The notes under the pieces were generated by a model that saw nothing but the letters and a program-made list of their open reading frames with translations, made no database searches and was not told the DNA's origin. DNA of 44,115 bases from an uncultured Muribaculaceae bacterium (GTDB taxonomy: Bacteria; Bacteroidota; Bacteroidia; Bacteroidales; Muribaculaceae). The translations under genes and the position numbers were made by a program. This document shows positions 34,060 to 42,907 of the stretch, piece by piece (position 1 is the first letter of the stretch; each line of letters opens with the position of its first letter). Where the stretch lies: contig CAKUMB010000015.1 in NCBI GenBank assembly GCA_934667475.1, forward strand, positions 1 through 44,115. The letters run 5' to 3'.

Positions 34060-34335
34060 ATGGACAACAAGGAACTGGTGGAGCGCCTGTCGGAAAAACT
34101 TGGGCGCAGCAAGGCCGACATCAACAAGCTGATTGGCGCACTGGCCGAGGTGGTGAAGACAAAGGCCAGCGAGCTCGACAGCATTGCCGTGCCCGGATTC
34201 GGCACCTTTGAGGCCAAAAAGAAAAACGAGCGCGTGGTGACCAACCCCAGCAGCGGCAAGCGAATGCTGGTGCCGCCGAAAATCACGCTCGGCTTCAAGG
34301 TGAGCAATGTGCTTAAATCCAAACTCAAAAACTGA
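34060..34335 (+). CDS. HU-family DNA-binding protein
   Basis: A 91-residue HU/IHF-family nucleoid protein. The helical dimer part (1-42) is followed by the conserved GFGTFEAKKKNERVVTNPSSGK beta-arm region and the KITLGFKVSNVLK C-terminus. It binds and bends DNA as a dimer. The ATG at 34060 starts the family sequence; an upstream in-frame ATG lies inside the promoter. The next gene, 65 bases downstream, encodes a second HU-like domain fused to a membrane protein, so the two could form mixed dimers. Confidence 0.93.
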   Translation: MDNKELVERLSEKLGRSKADINKLIGALAEVVKTKASELDSIAVPGFGTFEAKKKNERVVTNPSSGKRMLVPPKITLGFKVSNVLKSKLKN

Positions 34336-34400
34336 CACCCTTCCCACGCCGTGTGCCCGCCTCATAGGCGGTGCGGTCGCGGGCCAACATCACAACAGCA

Positions 34401-35678
34401 ATGAACAGCAAGATAGCATTTCCTGAACTCATCGACCTGGTGGCGCAGGCCACCAACTCCACCAAGCGTGTGAGCGAACTATTCCTTAAAGAGCTTTTCG
34501 CCACCATCACCCAGGCTTTGGCAGAGGGCGAGAGTGTGAAGGTGAAAGGCCTGGGCACGTTTAAACTAACCGAGGTGAGCGCGCGCAAAAGTGTGAATGT
34601 GAATACTGGCGAAACCATCGAGATACCTGGCCACAACAAGCTCAGCTTTGTGCCCGAAAAAAGCCTTGCCGAGGCGGTCAACAAGCCCTTTGCCCAGTTT
34701 GAGACAGTGGTGCTGAGCGACGACGTCACCGACGAGCAGCTGCAAGCCATCGACGACGGCCAACAGCCCGCTGAACCCGAGCAGCCCACCGAGCCCGAAC
34801 CCGAACAACCTGTTGAGCCAGAACAGCCCGCCGAGCCCGAGCAGCCTGTTGAGCCAGAACAGCCCGTCGAGCCCGAGCAGCCCGCCGAGCCCGAGCAGCC
34901 TGCTGAGTCCGAGCAGCCCGTCGAGCCCGAACAGCCCGCCGAGCCCGAGCAGCCCGTCGAGCCCGAGCAGCCCGTCGAGTCCGAGCAGCCCGCCGAGCCC
35001 GAACAGCCCGCCGAGCCCACTCAAGAGCCACCAGTCGAGTCTGCCCAAGAGCAAACTCCGCCCCCCTTTAAGGCCCCCATGGCTGCCAAAGAGGAGCATC
35101 ACCACCATCACGAGTCGGTTGAACTTGCCGACGACGACTACATCACCTACGACGAGATTGCCGCCCTTGAGCGCAAAGCCACCGTCAAAGGCTTCCTGTG
35201 GGGAGTGGTGGCCACTCTTGTGCTGTGTGGCGTGGCCGCATTCCTCTATATCAACTACACTGGCAAGAGCGAGGCCCAGCCGGCCGAACTTGTCGACGAC
35301 TCGGTGCAGCAGCCGCAAGCCGCACCAGCCAAGGCCGCACAGTCCGAAGCAAAGTCCGACACCGCAGCCCGACAGCCCAAGGCGGTGCAAAAGCCCGAAC
35401 AGCAGAAAGAGGCCGACAGCAGCAAGCAGCCAACGGTGTACGACACTACATCGCGCAACTACGTGCTGTCGAAAATGGCCCAAAAGCACTACGGCAACCA
35501 GTGCTTCTGGGTGTATATCTATCAGGAGAACAAGAACAAAATCAAAGACCCCAACAACATTCCTGAGGGCACCCGCCTTGTGATACCCGCCAAAGAGAAG
35601 TATGGCATCGACAGCCGCGACAAAGCCAGCCGCGACAAAGCCAAGAAGATAGCCTATACCCTCCTAAAAGACAAATAA
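34401..35678 (+). CDS. HU-like domain fused to Pro-Glu repeats, membrane segment and LysM domain
   Basis: A 425-residue multi-domain protein. Residues 1-92 are an HU/IHF-like DNA-binding domain (KGLGTFKLTEVSARKSVNVN). Residues 123-209 are hexapeptide repeats EPEQPV/A, followed by a five-histidine run (233-237). A single membrane segment (264-286, GFLWGVVATLVLCGVAAFLY) separates it from a Gln/Ala-rich stretch and a LysM-type domain (about 345-396, YVLSKMAQKHYGNQCFWVYI ... IPEGTRLVIPA). Topology would put HU in the cytoplasm and LysM in the periplasm on peptidoglycan, tethering DNA to the envelope. ATG 34401 fits the HU start; an upstream GTG at 34371 adds ten unmatched residues. Confidence 0.85.
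   Translation: MNSKIAFPELIDLVAQATNSTKRVSELFLKELFATITQALAEGESVKVKGLGTFKLTEVSARKSVNVNTGETIEIPGHNKLSFVPEKSLAEAVNKPFAQFETVVLSDDVTDEQLQAIDDGQQPAEPEQPTEPEPEQPVEPEQPAEPEQPVEPEQPVEPEQPAEPEQPAESEQPVEPEQPAEPEQPVEPEQPVESEQPAEPEQPAEPTQEPPVESAQEQTPPPFKAPMAAKEEHHHHHESVELADDDYITYDEIAALERKATVKGFLWGVVATLVLCGVAAFLYINYTGKSEAQPAELVDDSVQQPQAAPAKAAQSEAKSDTAARQPKAVQKPEQQKEADSSKQPTVYDTTSRNYVLSKMAQKHYGNQCFWVYIYQENKNKIKDPNNIPEGTRLVIPAKEKYGIDSRDKASRDKAKKIAYTLLKDK
34767..35027 (+). repeat. 18-bp coding tandem repeats (EPEQPx)
   Basis: About fourteen imperfect copies of an 18-bp unit of the type GAGCCCGAGCAGCCCGTC encode the Pro-Glu linker. Repeat number can change in frame by slippage, so linker length may vary between strains. 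Confidence 0.9.
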
Positions 35679-35710
35679 AGTAGTCCCGGCGGTCGCAAAA
35701 AAAGAATCAG

Positions 35711-35748
35711 CGCGCCCACGCTTGCACTCTTGGCAGGCGTGGGCGCGC
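35711..35748. terminator. bidirectional terminator
   Basis: CGCGCCCACGC (35711-35721) pairs with GCGTGGGCGCG (35737-35747). Minus-strand transcripts then meet CTGATTCTTTTTTT, and plus-strand ones TTGTTTCTGTT. It separates the converging HU-LysM and metallo-beta-lactamase hydrolase genes. Confidence 0.8.
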
Positions 35749-35771
35749 GTTGTTTCTGTTAGGTGGTGGGG

Positions 35772-36545
35772 CTACTCCTCGGGCAGCTGCAGGCCGCCGT
35801 CGTTTCCCTTATGCTCGGGGAGGGTGAGGGTGGTGCCGGCGGGCACGTAGTGGCACTCGCCGTGGGCGGGATTGCGGTAGAGGCCAAACTGGGTGGCCTC
35901 GCTGTCGCGGCCCCACATGTGCATGGGCACGAAGTGGTCCACCTGCACGGCTTGCAGAAATTCGCGCGCCCCGCGGGCAAAGTCGGTGCCCATGTTCGGG
36001 TCGATGGGAAACATGGCCAGCTGCATGTGCGGCGCGCGTGCGGCAATGGTGCGCAGAATGGCGCGGAAGTCGCCGTCGGCCTTCTTCACCTCTTGCGGTG
36101 TGCTTTCGTCGCTCCAGTGCCAGTCGTTGAGGTCGCCTGCGTGCATCACCAGCTCTCCGCCCGGCAGGGTGGCAAGGTAGCTCACGCCTATGTCGGTGGA
36201 ACCGAAACTGTGAATCTGCACCCCGCTAAGCGGGCACAGGGTGTCCTGGTCGTGGTGCATGAATGTGATGGGCAGCGCGTCGAGGTCGAGGCCCTTTATG
36301 CGCCTCAGCTTGCGCCGCGACTCGGCCGACACCACGTAGCGCTCCACCTTGCCGGTGGCCACCCACTTGAATATGTCGGGGTTGAGGTGGTCGGGATGGC
36401 TGTGCGACACCATCACCACCATGCGCCGGGCGCGGCCCATGATGGCCGGCATCACACCGCACTGGTCGGTGTAGTAGTCAAACACCAGCGTCACGCCATG
36501 CGCCTCAAGGGCGAAGCCGCTGTGGCCTATGCACGTCAGCCGCAT
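35772..36545 (-). CDS. metallo-beta-lactamase-fold hydrolase
   Basis: A 257-residue metallo-beta-lactamase-fold protein. The metal motif HSHPDH is at 48-53, further ligands lie in MHAGDLNDW and the C-terminal VPMHMWG. It resembles UlaG-like/YycJ-like hydrolases of unknown substrate with an unusual long loop of acidic residues. The ATG at 36545 has AAAGGA about 10 bases before it and overlaps folK by 10 bases, so translation is coupled; 36557 is an alternative. It is the last gene of the acyltransferase-to-hydrolase minus-strand run. Confidence 0.85.
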   Translation of the reverse strand: MRLTCIGHSGFALEAHGVTLVFDYYTDQCGVMPAIMGRARRMVVMVSHSHPDHLNPDIFKWVATGKVERYVVSAESRRKLRRIKGLDLDALPITFMHHDQDTLCPLSGVQIHSFGSTDIGVSYLATLPGGELVMHAGDLNDWHWSDESTPQEVKKADGDFRAILRTIAARAPHMQLAMFPIDPNMGTDFARGAREFLQAVQVDHFVPMHMWGRDSEATQFGLYRNPAHGECHYVPAGTTLTLPEHKGNDGGLQLPEE

Positions 36546-36910
36546 ATCTGGTGCCATCCTTTCTGAAAATATTGCTGGGCATAGTCGGCCGGGCGCACCA
36601 CCTCGCCGTTCCACACCACTATGTCGAGGTCGATGGGCACGATGCCGCTCGCGCGGCAGTCGGCGTCGCGCCCGCACTGGCGCTCGTAGCTCTTGAACTG
36701 CTCGTTGAGGGCGGCCAGGCTGCAGGCGCACTCGCCGCTGGCCACCGCGTTCATGTAGTCGCCGCCGTGCCCGTTGAGAGCAGCCGTGGCATACACCCCC
36801 GACTGGCGGCAGCCGTTGAGTGTGGACTGCAGCCAGGCCAGGCACCGCGCCACTTGCGCGGCGCGGTCGGCGCTGTTGCTGCCTATGCTCACTGTAATGC
36901 TGTTGCTCAT
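36536..36910 (-). CDS. folK: 6-hydroxymethyl-7,8-dihydropterin pyrophosphokinase
   Basis: A 124-residue HPPK transferring pyrophosphate to hydroxymethyl-dihydropterin in folate synthesis. The start VSIGSNSADR, the substrate motif DYMNAV (51-56) and the magnesium-binding IDLDIVVWNG (93-102; Asp94, Asp96) are conserved. It is about 35 residues shorter than the E. coli enzyme and its C-terminal part after the DLD motif is cut to 28 residues, with the usual GPR-type arginine motif replaced by a Cys-rich stretch; it may be a minimal form. It lies 17 bases after tex and overlaps the downstream hydrolase gene. Confidence 0.85.
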   Translation of the reverse strand: MSNSITVSIGSNSADRAAQVARCLAWLQSTLNGCRQSGVYATAALNGHGGDYMNAVASGECACSLAALNEQFKSYERQCGRDADCRASGIVPIDLDIVVWNGEVVRPADYAQQYFQKGWHQICG

Positions 36911-36927
36911 TAGTCCTTATTTTTTCT

Positions 36928-39078
36928 CTATTGGTTGATGTCTTGCTTCACGCCTTTCATCGACAGGGCTATGCGCTTGCGCTCGAGGTCGACCGACTTC
37001 ACCCGCACCCTCACCGGCTGGCTTATGCGCAGGTAGCGCTCGGGGTTGTGCACGCGCTTGTTGCTCATTTCGCTCACGTGCACGAGTCCGTTTTCGTGAA
37101 TGCCTATGTCCACAAAGGCTCCGAATTGTGTTATGTTAGTCACTATGCCGTTCAGCTCCATGCCCTGGCGCAGGTCTTTGATGTCGCGCACGTCGTCGTC
37201 AAACTCCACCGCCTGCACCTTGTCGCGCGGGTCGCGTCCCGGCTTTTCAAGCTCTTTCATTATGTCGAGCAGTGTGGGCTCGCCCACTTCGCCGCCCACA
37301 TAGCGGCTTATGTCTATTTGCTTGCGCATCTGCTTGTCGGCAATCAGCTGCTCCACGCTGCATCCGCAGTCGCGCGCCATTTGCTCCACCAGGGCATAGC
37401 GCTCGGGGTGCACCGCCGAGTTGTCGAGTGGGTTGGCGCTGCCCGGCACGCGCAGGAATCCGGCTGACTGCGTAAATGTCTTAGCGCCCATTTTGGGCAC
37501 CTTCATCAGCTCTTGGCGCGATGTGAAGGCGCCGTTGCGGGTGCGGTAGTCCACAATGTTTTGTGCCAGCGCTGGGCCGAGGCCCGACACGTAGGTCAGC
37601 AGCTGGCGCGAGGCTGTGTTCACGTTCACGCCCACGCTGTTCACACAGCTCTCCACGGTGAAGCTCAGGGTGTCCTTCAGCTTGCCTTGGTCCACATCGT
37701 GCTGATACTGGCCCACGCCTATCGACTTGGGGTCGATTTTCACCAGCTCGGCCAGCGGGTCGAGCAGCCGGCGGCCAATCGACACGGCGCCGCGCACCGT
37801 CACATCATGGTCGGGAAACTCGTCGCGGGCAATTTGCGACGCCGAGTATATCGACGCCCCGTTTTCGCTCACCACATACACGCCCACCTCGCGGCCTTCG
37901 TGCTTTATGCGCTTCAGAAAGCGCTCGGTTTCGCGGCTGGCCGTGCCGTTGCCCAGCGCAATGGCGTCGATCGAGTGCCGCTCCACCAGCTCTTTTACGG
38001 TGGCTGTGGCTCCTTCGGTGTCGTAGTGCGGTGCGGTGGGGTAGATCACGGTGTGCTCAAGCAGGTTGCCCTGCTCGTCGAGGCACACCACCTTGCAGCC
38101 GGTGCGGAAGCCGGGGTCCACGGCCATGATGCGCTTGCGCCCCAGCGGCGGGGCAAACAGCAGCTGGCGGGCGTTTTGGGCAAACACCTCGATGGCCGAC
38201 TCGTCGGCGCGGCCCTTCGACATGGCGGCAAACTCCGTCTCAATCGTGGGCCTGATCAGTCGCTTGTAGCTGTCGGCGGCGGCCTCCTCCACCAGGCGCG
38301 ACGCCAGGCCCTGACCCTTGACCACAATGCGGCAAATGTTGTCGGTGGCGCGGTCGTCGTCGATGCCAATGCTCACTTTCAGAAACCCCTCCTTCTCGCC
38401 GCGTCGCATGGCCAGCAGCTGGTGGCTCGACACGCGGCTCAGCGGCTGGCGGTAGTCGTAGTAGTTCTCGTAGTTGCGCCCTTCAATCTCCTTGCCTTTC
38501 ACAAATGTGGACGTGAGCACCGCGCTGTGGCGGAAGGCGCGGCGCACCGTGTTGCGCACGGCCGTGTTCTCGCTAATCCACTCGGCAATTATGTCTTTGG
38601 CCCCGGCTATGGCGTCGGCCGCAGAGGGTACCGTCTCGCCGTCGGCAAACTGGGCGGCGCGCGCCTCCACGTCGGCGGTGCGCTGCGCCATTATTATCTT
38701 GGCCAGCGGTTCGAGTCCGCGCTGCCGTGCGGCCTCGGCCCGTGTGCGCCGCTTGGGCTTGTAGGGCAGGTAGATGTCTTCGAGCGCGGTGGCGTCCCAG
38801 CAGTTCATTATGCGGGTCGACAGTTCGGGCGTGAGCCGCTCCTGGCCCTCAATGGTCTTCAGTATGGTGGCTTTGCGCTTCTGCAGGTCTTGGTAGTACT
38901 TCAGCCGCATGTCAATCGACTGAATCTCCATCTCGTTCATCCCGCCAGTGGCCTCTTTGCGATATCGGCTGATAAACGGAATCGAGTTGTCGTCTTTTAG
39001 CAGGCTCACGGTGTTGTGCACCGGGTCGAGCGGCAGGTTGAGCTCCTGCGATATTAGCGTTGAAATTTTGTCGGCCAT
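36928..39078 (-). CDS. tex: Tex-family RNA-binding transcription accessory protein
   Basis: A 716-residue Tex protein. The helical N-terminal part is followed by a YqgF-like RNase H domain (about 320-450, AVDPGFRTGCKVVCLD), helix-hairpin-helix motifs (about 490-560, YVSGLGPALAQNIVDYR) and a C-terminal S1 domain (about 640-710, GIVTNITQFGAFVDIGIHEN). Domain order and length match the family. It binds RNA and RNA polymerase-associated complexes; the exact role is unsettled. It lies 65 bases after the metallophosphoesterase gene. Confidence 0.95.
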   Translation of the reverse strand: MADKISTLISQELNLPLDPVHNTVSLLKDDNSIPFISRYRKEATGGMNEMEIQSIDMRLKYYQDLQKRKATILKTIEGQERLTPELSTRIMNCWDATALEDIYLPYKPKRRTRAEAARQRGLEPLAKIIMAQRTADVEARAAQFADGETVPSAADAIAGAKDIIAEWISENTAVRNTVRRAFRHSAVLTSTFVKGKEIEGRNYENYYDYRQPLSRVSSHQLLAMRRGEKEGFLKVSIGIDDDRATDNICRIVVKGQGLASRLVEEAAADSYKRLIRPTIETEFAAMSKGRADESAIEVFAQNARQLLFAPPLGRKRIMAVDPGFRTGCKVVCLDEQGNLLEHTVIYPTAPHYDTEGATATVKELVERHSIDAIALGNGTASRETERFLKRIKHEGREVGVYVVSENGASIYSASQIARDEFPDHDVTVRGAVSIGRRLLDPLAELVKIDPKSIGVGQYQHDVDQGKLKDTLSFTVESCVNSVGVNVNTASRQLLTYVSGLGPALAQNIVDYRTRNGAFTSRQELMKVPKMGAKTFTQSAGFLRVPGSANPLDNSAVHPERYALVEQMARDCGCSVEQLIADKQMRKQIDISRYVGGEVGEPTLLDIMKELEKPGRDPRDKVQAVEFDDDVRDIKDLRQGMELNGIVTNITQFGAFVDIGIHENGLVHVSEMSNKRVHNPERYLRISQPVRVRVKSVDLERKRIALSMKGVKQDINQ

Positions 39079-39143
39079 GATGATGTTCGTCTTTTTTTAA
39101 TTGGTTAAGGTGTTTGCGTTATGTGATGTGTGAAGTGGGTTAG

Positions 39144-40337
39144 CTAGTGTTTCGTTCTTAGGGTTATCAGGGTGATTTCGGGCGTGGCGCCTATGCGCAT
39201 GGGCATGGCCACCATGCCCAGCCCGATATTGACATACAGCGCTTGGCCTCCCTTGGTGTACAGGCCGCCCCACTCGCGGTAGCGCAGCCGCGCCGGCGAC
39301 AGGCGGTGGCGGCCGATGGTGAGCATTATCTGCATGGCGTGGGTGTGGCCCGACAGCATCAGGTCCACTGGCGTCTTGCCGGCCACGTCGGCCCTCCACT
39401 CATAGGGGTTGTGCTGCAGCAGCAGCTTGAAGCGGCCGTTGGCCAGGTCGTTGTGGGTGGCGGCCAGGCTGCCGTAGGTGTGAAATGGCGGGTCGCCGTA
39501 GTTTTCGGCGCCAATCACATCAATGCTGTCGCCGCCCAAGCCTATGGGGCAGGTCGCGTTGTTGAGCACCGTCCATCCCAAGCCTTGCTCCAGCCTCACC
39601 AGAGCCTTGCGGTCGGCCTCCTTCTGCGCCTGGGTGGGCCATGTGCGGTAGTCGTCGTAGTCGTGGTTGCCGAGCACGGCCATCACCCCGTGGCGCGCCC
39701 TGAGCCGGCTCAGCACCGGCTTGAACGGCTCGGCCTCGCTCGTCTGTCGGTTCACCAGGTCGCCAGTGAAGCATATCAGGTCGGGCTTGAGTGCGTTCAC
39801 CGAGTCGACAAACATGCTCACCGCCGCGGTGTCGGTGCCATACGTGCCCACGTGCAGGTCGCTTATCTGCACCACGCGGTAGCCGTCGAAACTGGCTGGC
39901 AGTTTGGCCGACTCAAAGCCGACGCGCTCCACCTTCACAGTGCGCGGCGTCACCAGTGCACCCCACCACATGACGCCGCACAGCGCCATTCCGGCAGCCA
40001 CCGCCGCGGTGTGCACGGCGCGCCTGCCCCCGGTGCCAAGGCAGCGCAGTCGGCCCAGCTGCCACAGCAGTAGCGACACCCACCGCGGCACGCACACCGA
40101 GAAGTAGGCAAACAGCATCCACATCACAGCCACCAGGGTGGCGTTGTCCACCCGGCGGTTGGGAATGCCTATTGCCGTCACCACAAGTGCCAGCATGGCC
40201 ACGCTCAGGGCAGCGTGCAGTCCGCTCTTAAGCCCGCGGAGGCTTGTGCCGGGGCGGCGCAGCCACCGCCACAGTGCGGCATCGATGCCGAGGTTGGCAA
40301 TGATGATGGCTATTATGGGAATCCACTGTATTCGCAT
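39144..40337 (-). CDS. membrane-anchored metallophosphoesterase
   Basis: A 397-residue protein of the YkuE/YaeI-like calcineurin-type phosphoesterase group. About four hydrophobic segments occupy the first 135 residues. The catalytic part shows all metal motifs: QISDLHVGTYG, TGDLVN, GNHDYDDY and SGHTHAM. Family members act on UDP-sugar-lipid or other phosphoesters in the membrane; the substrate here is not known. It starts 9 bases after the acyltransferase stop, so both may act in envelope lipid metabolism. Confidence 0.88.
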   Translation of the reverse strand: MRIQWIPIIAIIIANLGIDAALWRWLRRPGTSLRGLKSGLHAALSVAMLALVVTAIGIPNRRVDNATLVAVMWMLFAYFSVCVPRWVSLLLWQLGRLRCLGTGGRRAVHTAAVAAGMALCGVMWWGALVTPRTVKVERVGFESAKLPASFDGYRVVQISDLHVGTYGTDTAAVSMFVDSVNALKPDLICFTGDLVNRQTSEAEPFKPVLSRLRARHGVMAVLGNHDYDDYRTWPTQAQKEADRKALVRLEQGLGWTVLNNATCPIGLGGDSIDVIGAENYGDPPFHTYGSLAATHNDLANGRFKLLLQHNPYEWRADVAGKTPVDLMLSGHTHAMQIMLTIGRHRLSPARLRYREWGGLYTKGGQALYVNIGLGMVAMPMRIGATPEITLITLRTKH

Positions 40338-40346
40338 GCACCGCCG

Positions 40347-41522
40347 CTACTTTTGTGCCTCAAGCTGGTTTGTGAGCGGATTGGAATACATTTCAAGCAT
40401 CTTCTTGAACATGTAGTTGCGGTCAAGCTCGTTGAGCTGCATTCCTGCCTTGTCAATCTGCTTGTTGAGGTAGCCCACAAAGGCGTTGCGCTCGTCGTCG
40501 GTGTATTTGTCGGCAAACTCCTTGGCGTCAAACAGCAGGTCGCGGGCAATGTAGTTGGTCTTGAATATCTTGTAGTGGGTGTGTATGCTGTGGTCAATCA
40601 GCTGGCACACGCTGCGCACCGTCAGCAGCTTGTCGAGGTCGGCCGGAATGTTGCTGAACTCATCGTTGAGGCAGGGCGTGAAGGTGTAGTGAATGTGGCC
40701 TTTGTAGCCCATGATGCCCGTCTGCATGCTCAGCAGGTCGTCGGCCGGCGACTTCTTGAAGTTGGGGTCCTTGCTCTTCAGCAGGAACTCCTTGGCCTTA
40801 AGGTAGTCGTTGGGGTCATACTCATAGCTGATGGCCACGGGCGACAGGTTCAGCTCCTTGATGCTTTCAATGAACGACTTGTCGCGGTTGCCATACGACA
40901 GCATCTTCAGCAGGCTCTCCTGTGTGCGGTCGTTGCTGTCCTTGCACCGGCCCTCGCGCTGCGCAATCCACACGGGGTCCTTCTTTTGCTTAATCACAAA
41001 GTGTATGTAGCCGCTCAGCTGTATAGCGGCCGCCAGAGTCTGCAGACGTCCCAGGTTGCGCTTCACTATGAAGCACTTGTTGAGGCGCACCAGCTTGTTG
41101 ATCCAGTCATATATGAGCAGGTTGTTGCCAATGGCGATTTCGGCGGCTTCAAAGCCGTTCGACACCAGGTTGTAGCTCAGCAGAGCTGAGTCGAGCACAA
41201 TGTCGCGGTGGTTGGTGATGAACACATTGGGCACATCCTTCTTCACATTTTCAAATCCGCTTATGGTGAGCCCCTTCGACGTCTTGGCCAGCACTCCCTC
41301 GATGAAAGGCTTCATGATTTTCACCTGCAGGTCGTGCTTTGAGTTGAGCGACTGCAGCACGCGCACCAGTTGAGAGTATTTGAATTCAGGCAGCACAAGG
41401 CTTATGATGTGCTGGAAAGCTGGTTCCTGCACCAATATCGACATTTCGTTGTGGAAATCCTTGTCAGAAATCGGGCAAATGTCGAAATACTCAGCCGGAA
41501 CAGTTATGTTTTTGTCCTCCAT
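40347..41522 (-). CDS. glycerol-phosphate-type acyltransferase
   Basis: A 391-residue acyltransferase of the PlsC/PlsB group. The catalytic motif is NHRDIVLD (104-111): His105 with Asp107 and Asp111, spaced differently from the usual H-x4-D, and AQREGRCKD (187-195) supplies the EGR motif. There is no clear membrane segment. It likely acylates a lysophospholipid or related acceptor. It is the first gene of a five-gene minus-strand run with a promoter box at 41560. The motif variant is shared, as I recall, by Bacteroidetes relatives, so it may be normal for the group. Confidence 0.8.
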   Translation of the reverse strand: MEDKNITVPAEYFDICPISDKDFHNEMSILVQEPAFQHIISLVLPEFKYSQLVRVLQSLNSKHDLQVKIMKPFIEGVLAKTSKGLTISGFENVKKDVPNVFITNHRDIVLDSALLSYNLVSNGFEAAEIAIGNNLLIYDWINKLVRLNKCFIVKRNLGRLQTLAAAIQLSGYIHFVIKQKKDPVWIAQREGRCKDSNDRTQESLLKMLSYGNRDKSFIESIKELNLSPVAISYEYDPNDYLKAKEFLLKSKDPNFKKSPADDLLSMQTGIMGYKGHIHYTFTPCLNDEFSNIPADLDKLLTVRSVCQLIDHSIHTHYKIFKTNYIARDLLFDAKEFADKYTDDERNAFVGYLNKQIDKAGMQLNELDRNYMFKKMLEMYSNPLTNQLEAQK

Positions 41523-41559
41523 AAGAATGTGTGGTTAAATAGAATTATTATTACGTATC

Positions 41560-41567
41560 CAAAGTTA
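41560..41567 (-). promoter_or_regulatory. -7 box of the acyltransferase run
   Basis: The minus strand reads TAACTTTG 38 bases before the ATG at 41522, with a TTG 21 bases upstream. Confidence 0.6.
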
Positions 41568-41721
41568 TGCAAAAAAACTTGTCTTGCCCAATTTTTTCAG
41601 CAATAATAACCCCCGCGGCCGCCATTTGCCGCGCCGAAAACCGCAAAAATGACACACCTTACCACACCGCAACACTATTTCACACCTCGCCGCCCAATCA
41701 TTGGGGTGAAGTGGAAGGGGA

Positions 41722-42843
41722 CTATTTGGCGTTTTGGGCGAAGTCTTCCCACTTGGCTATCAGCTGGGCCATGTCGGCTGGAATCTCGCTGTTGAAGTCC
41801 ATCTGCTGGTGGGTGACGGGGTGCACAAAGCCCAGCGTCTTGGCGTGCAGGGCCTGGCGGGGGCACGTCTTGAAGCAGTTTTGCACAAACTGCATGTATT
41901 TTGCCGAGGTGTTGCCGCGCAGCACCTTGTCGCCGCCGTATCGGGCGTCGTTGAACAGCGGGTGCCCTATGTGGCGCATGTGCACGCGAATCTGGTGGGT
42001 GCGGCCCGTCTCCAGCACACACTGCACCACAGCCACATGGCGCAGGTTTTCGATGGTGTGGTAGTGCGTCACGGCGTGCTTGCCCTGGTCGCCGTCGGGG
42101 AATACGGCCATCTGCAGCCTGTCGCGCAGGCTGCGGCCAATGTTGCCCTCCACCGTGCCGTCGGGCTGCTTCATTTCGCCCCACACCACTGCCACGTATT
42201 GCCGCTTGGTGGTCTTGTTGAAGAATTGCAGGCCCAGCGACGTCTTGGCGCGCGGCGTCTTGGCCACCACCAGCAGGCCCGACGTGTCTTTGTCGATGCG
42301 GTGCACAAGGCCCATGCGCGGGTCGGTCACGTCGTAGTCGGGGTCGTCCTTGAAGTGCCATGCCAGGGCGTTGACCAGCGTGCCGTCGTAGTTGCCGTGG
42401 CCGGGATGCACCACCATGCCGGCGGGCTTGTTCACCACCAGCAGCTCGCTGTCTTCATACACTATGTCGAGCGGAATGTCTTGGGCAATGATCTCGTTCT
42501 CATAGCGCGGGCGGTCCATCACTATGCTAATCACGTCGTCGGGGTGTACGCGGTAGTTCGACTTCACGGGCCGTCCGTTCACTCTTATGCACTGGGCCTC
42601 GGCCGCATTCTGGATGCGGTTGCGCGAGGTGCCCTTGATGCGCTCGGCCAAATACTTGTCGATGCGCAGCAGCACCTGCCCTTTCTCCACCACATAGTGG
42701 TAGTGTTCCCAGTAGTCGCGCCCGTTTTCGCTGAAGTCGGGGTCGCTGAAGTCGCTTTGTATTTCGCTGCCGGCCCCGTCGCAGGCCGTGCGGCCGTTGG
42801 GCGCGGTGGCCGCGTCCTCAATCATATCTTCGTCAAAAGCCAT
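41722..42843 (-). CDS. RluD-type 23S rRNA pseudouridine synthase
   Basis: A 373-residue pseudouridine synthase. An acidic N-terminal extension (1-50) precedes an S4 RNA-binding domain (about 56-110) and the catalytic domain with HRIDKDTSGLLV (181-192; Asp184 catalytic), RTHQIRVHM and VGDxxYGG-like RYGGDKVLRG. RluA-family members of this shape modify helix 69 of 23S rRNA (RluD) or other sites; the exact target is inferred. It lies 64 bases after the PASTA gene and shares its promoter. Confidence 0.9.
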   Translation of the reverse strand: MAFDEDMIEDAATAPNGRTACDGAGSEIQSDFSDPDFSENGRDYWEHYHYVVEKGQVLLRIDKYLAERIKGTSRNRIQNAAEAQCIRVNGRPVKSNYRVHPDDVISIVMDRPRYENEIIAQDIPLDIVYEDSELLVVNKPAGMVVHPGHGNYDGTLVNALAWHFKDDPDYDVTDPRMGLVHRIDKDTSGLLVVAKTPRAKTSLGLQFFNKTTKRQYVAVVWGEMKQPDGTVEGNIGRSLRDRLQMAVFPDGDQGKHAVTHYHTIENLRHVAVVQCVLETGRTHQIRVHMRHIGHPLFNDARYGGDKVLRGNTSAKYMQFVQNCFKTCPRQALHAKTLGFVHPVTHQQMDFNSEIPADMAQLIAKWEDFAQNAK

Positions 42844-42907
42844 ATATTGTTGTGAGTCTCTGTGTGTTGCTCTCGTTGTCGTTTCTGTGATAAAAAAACA
42901 GTCGGTG

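Noticed and set aside
37513..39000. A 495-codon open frame opposite tex
   Set aside because: Antisense shadow of tex with low-complexity composition; tex has full domain support.
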